Of a stretch of 64,000 nt of DNA, positions 63,503-64,000 are shown one piece after another; position 1 is the stretch's first letter; each line of letters begins with the position of its first letter. Location of the stretch: positions 2,604,001 to 2,668,000 of the forward strand of contig OY776497.1 of assembly GCA_963675625.1 (NCBI GenBank), read 5' to 3'. Source of the stretch: F22 sp963675625. GTDB taxonomy: Bacteria; Bacteroidota; Bacteroidia; Bacteroidales; Bacteroidaceae. A model generated the notes under the pieces. The model worked only from the letters and a program-made list of their open reading frames with translations. It was not told the DNA's origin and did no database searches. The translations under genes and the position numbers were made by a program.

Positions 63503-63759
63503 AATAATTGTCTATATGCTATGTCCTTGTCATTAACTAAAAAAATTAGTGTAGTTACCGAGATTACCCGTGTATTCATATAAGCTCAATAGACCAAATA
63601 TACGTATAATCAAACAAATAGCCATCAAAACAAGGCAGCTATTATCAAAAAAGCAAAACGAATTAAACAATTGTCTTTTTTATTAATATTTATAAATACA
63701 CAACCCGCGCTTCCTGCGTATAGTTTAACAGTTAAAGTCTAGATACTTTTATGGCTAGA
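63503..63759. other. Gene-free stretch between divergent genes
   Basis: It is AT-rich with no supportable gene or RNA; it contains the minus-strand -7 box of the pseudokinase operon. Confidence 0.5.
63595..63602 (-). promoter_or_regulatory. -7 box TATATTTG for the pseudokinase operon
   Basis: It matches TAnnTTTG on the minus strand, 93 nt before the start at 63502. The -33 choice is ambiguous among several CAAA/CAAG words. Confidence 0.5.
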
Positions 63760-63791
63760 TTTGGAAACTCTACAAATTAGCCTTAATTTTG
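63760..63791 (+). promoter_or_regulatory. Promoter of the C69 dipeptidase gene
   Basis: TTTG (63760-63763), a 20-nt spacer and TAATTTTG (63784-63791), leaving a leader of about 85 nt before the ATG at 63882. Confidence 0.7.
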
Positions 63792-63881
63792 TGTCTAACT
63801 ATGGCGATACATACACTCCAGATGGTAAATAGCTATCAAATGGATGTCAAAAGCTTTATTTTACAACCCAAAAGATTTATA

Positions 63882-64000
63882 ATGAAGAGAATTTTTTCGA
63901 CCTTACTTTGCTTTGTAGTTGCTCTTGGTATAGAGTCTACAGCATGTACCAATTTAATTGTAGGTCCAAAAGCATCAGTAGATGGCAGTACCATCGTGAG
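63882..64000 (+). CDS. C69-family (U34) dipeptidase, 5' end only
   Basis: Only 39 codons are visible before the window ends. A signal peptide (MKRIFSTLLCFVVALGIESTA) leads to CTNLIVGPKASVDGSTIV, the N-terminal signature of C69 dipeptidases. After cleavage, Cys22 would be the N-terminal nucleophile. It would act in the periplasm, cutting dipeptides. The family call is strong despite the short length. Confidence 0.85.
   Translation, partial: MKRIFSTLLCFVVALGIESTACTNLIVGPKASVDGSTIV

Overview
The window comes from a low-GC member of the Bacteroidetes, most likely order Bacteroidales; the genus cannot be fixed from this sequence. The evidence is the protein families (fimbrillin-like lipoproteins, SusD-free B12-capture lipoproteins with D/E-rich tails after the lipid Cys, DUF4476, DUF3795, OafA-type acyltransferase, C69 dipeptidase) and the promoters, which fit the Bacteroidetes pattern TTTG-N19/21-TAnnTTTG. 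These promoter boxes correct several gene starts.

Layout. (1) 1-240: end of a superoxide reductase gene. (2) 371-3028, minus: 'cassette A', a fimbrillin-like lipoprotein gene and a pair of genes encoding the two halves of a YjbH-like outer-membrane protein. (3) 3389-10457: a cobalamin-riboswitch-controlled B12 uptake operon with a BtuB-type TonB receptor, a BtuG-like propeller lipoprotein and two further surface lipoproteins. (4) 10461-12993: an unknown membrane protein and a glycosyltransferase, diverging from a region with two identical 14-bp palindromes. (5) 13121-20541: 'cassette B', a fimbrillin/metalloprotease lipoprotein, a degenerate HAD-like protein, a second split YjbH pair, a carboxypeptidase-regulatory-domain lipoprotein and a membrane/cytidylate-kinase-like fusion. 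(6) 20552-24161: two AraC regulators around an exported alpha/beta hydrolase, then a second degenerate HAD-like protein. (7) 24368-26597: gmd-fcl for GDP-L-fucose. (8) 26820-30701: two tandem sensor kinases with periplasmic solute-binding domains. (9) 30784-38346: an exported protein with two TonB-C domains, then a CusA-CusC-CusB copper/silver efflux operon. (10) 38370-45123: NnrE with a shrunken dehydratase part, a GT39 enzyme, a Bcr/CflA transporter, exported flavodoxin, DEAD-box helicase and a small secreted protein. (11) 45588-48967: nadB-nadC-nadA. (12) 49201-54225: HAD phosphatase, acyltransferase, AraC regulator, DUF4476 lipoprotein, SGNH hydrolase, DUF3795 protein. (13) 54404-59253: CAT-like acetyltransferase and an AraC-flanked four-gene operon (two cyclophilin-like proteins, a CMD-cupin protein, an iron alcohol dehydrogenase). 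(14) 59263-63502: TIGR04076 protein, mnmE and two tandem histidine-kinase-like proteins that have both lost the phosphoacceptor histidine. (15) 63882-end: start of a C69 dipeptidase.

The strongest unusual signals are the two paralogous fimbrillin plus split-YjbH cassettes (the C-terminal half is encoded first, and its last codons carry the next gene's Shine-Dalgarno), the two catalytically dead and truncated HAD-IB-like proteins, and the pseudo-histidine-kinase pair. No CRISPR array, rRNA, tRNA, insertion sequence or phage gene was seen.
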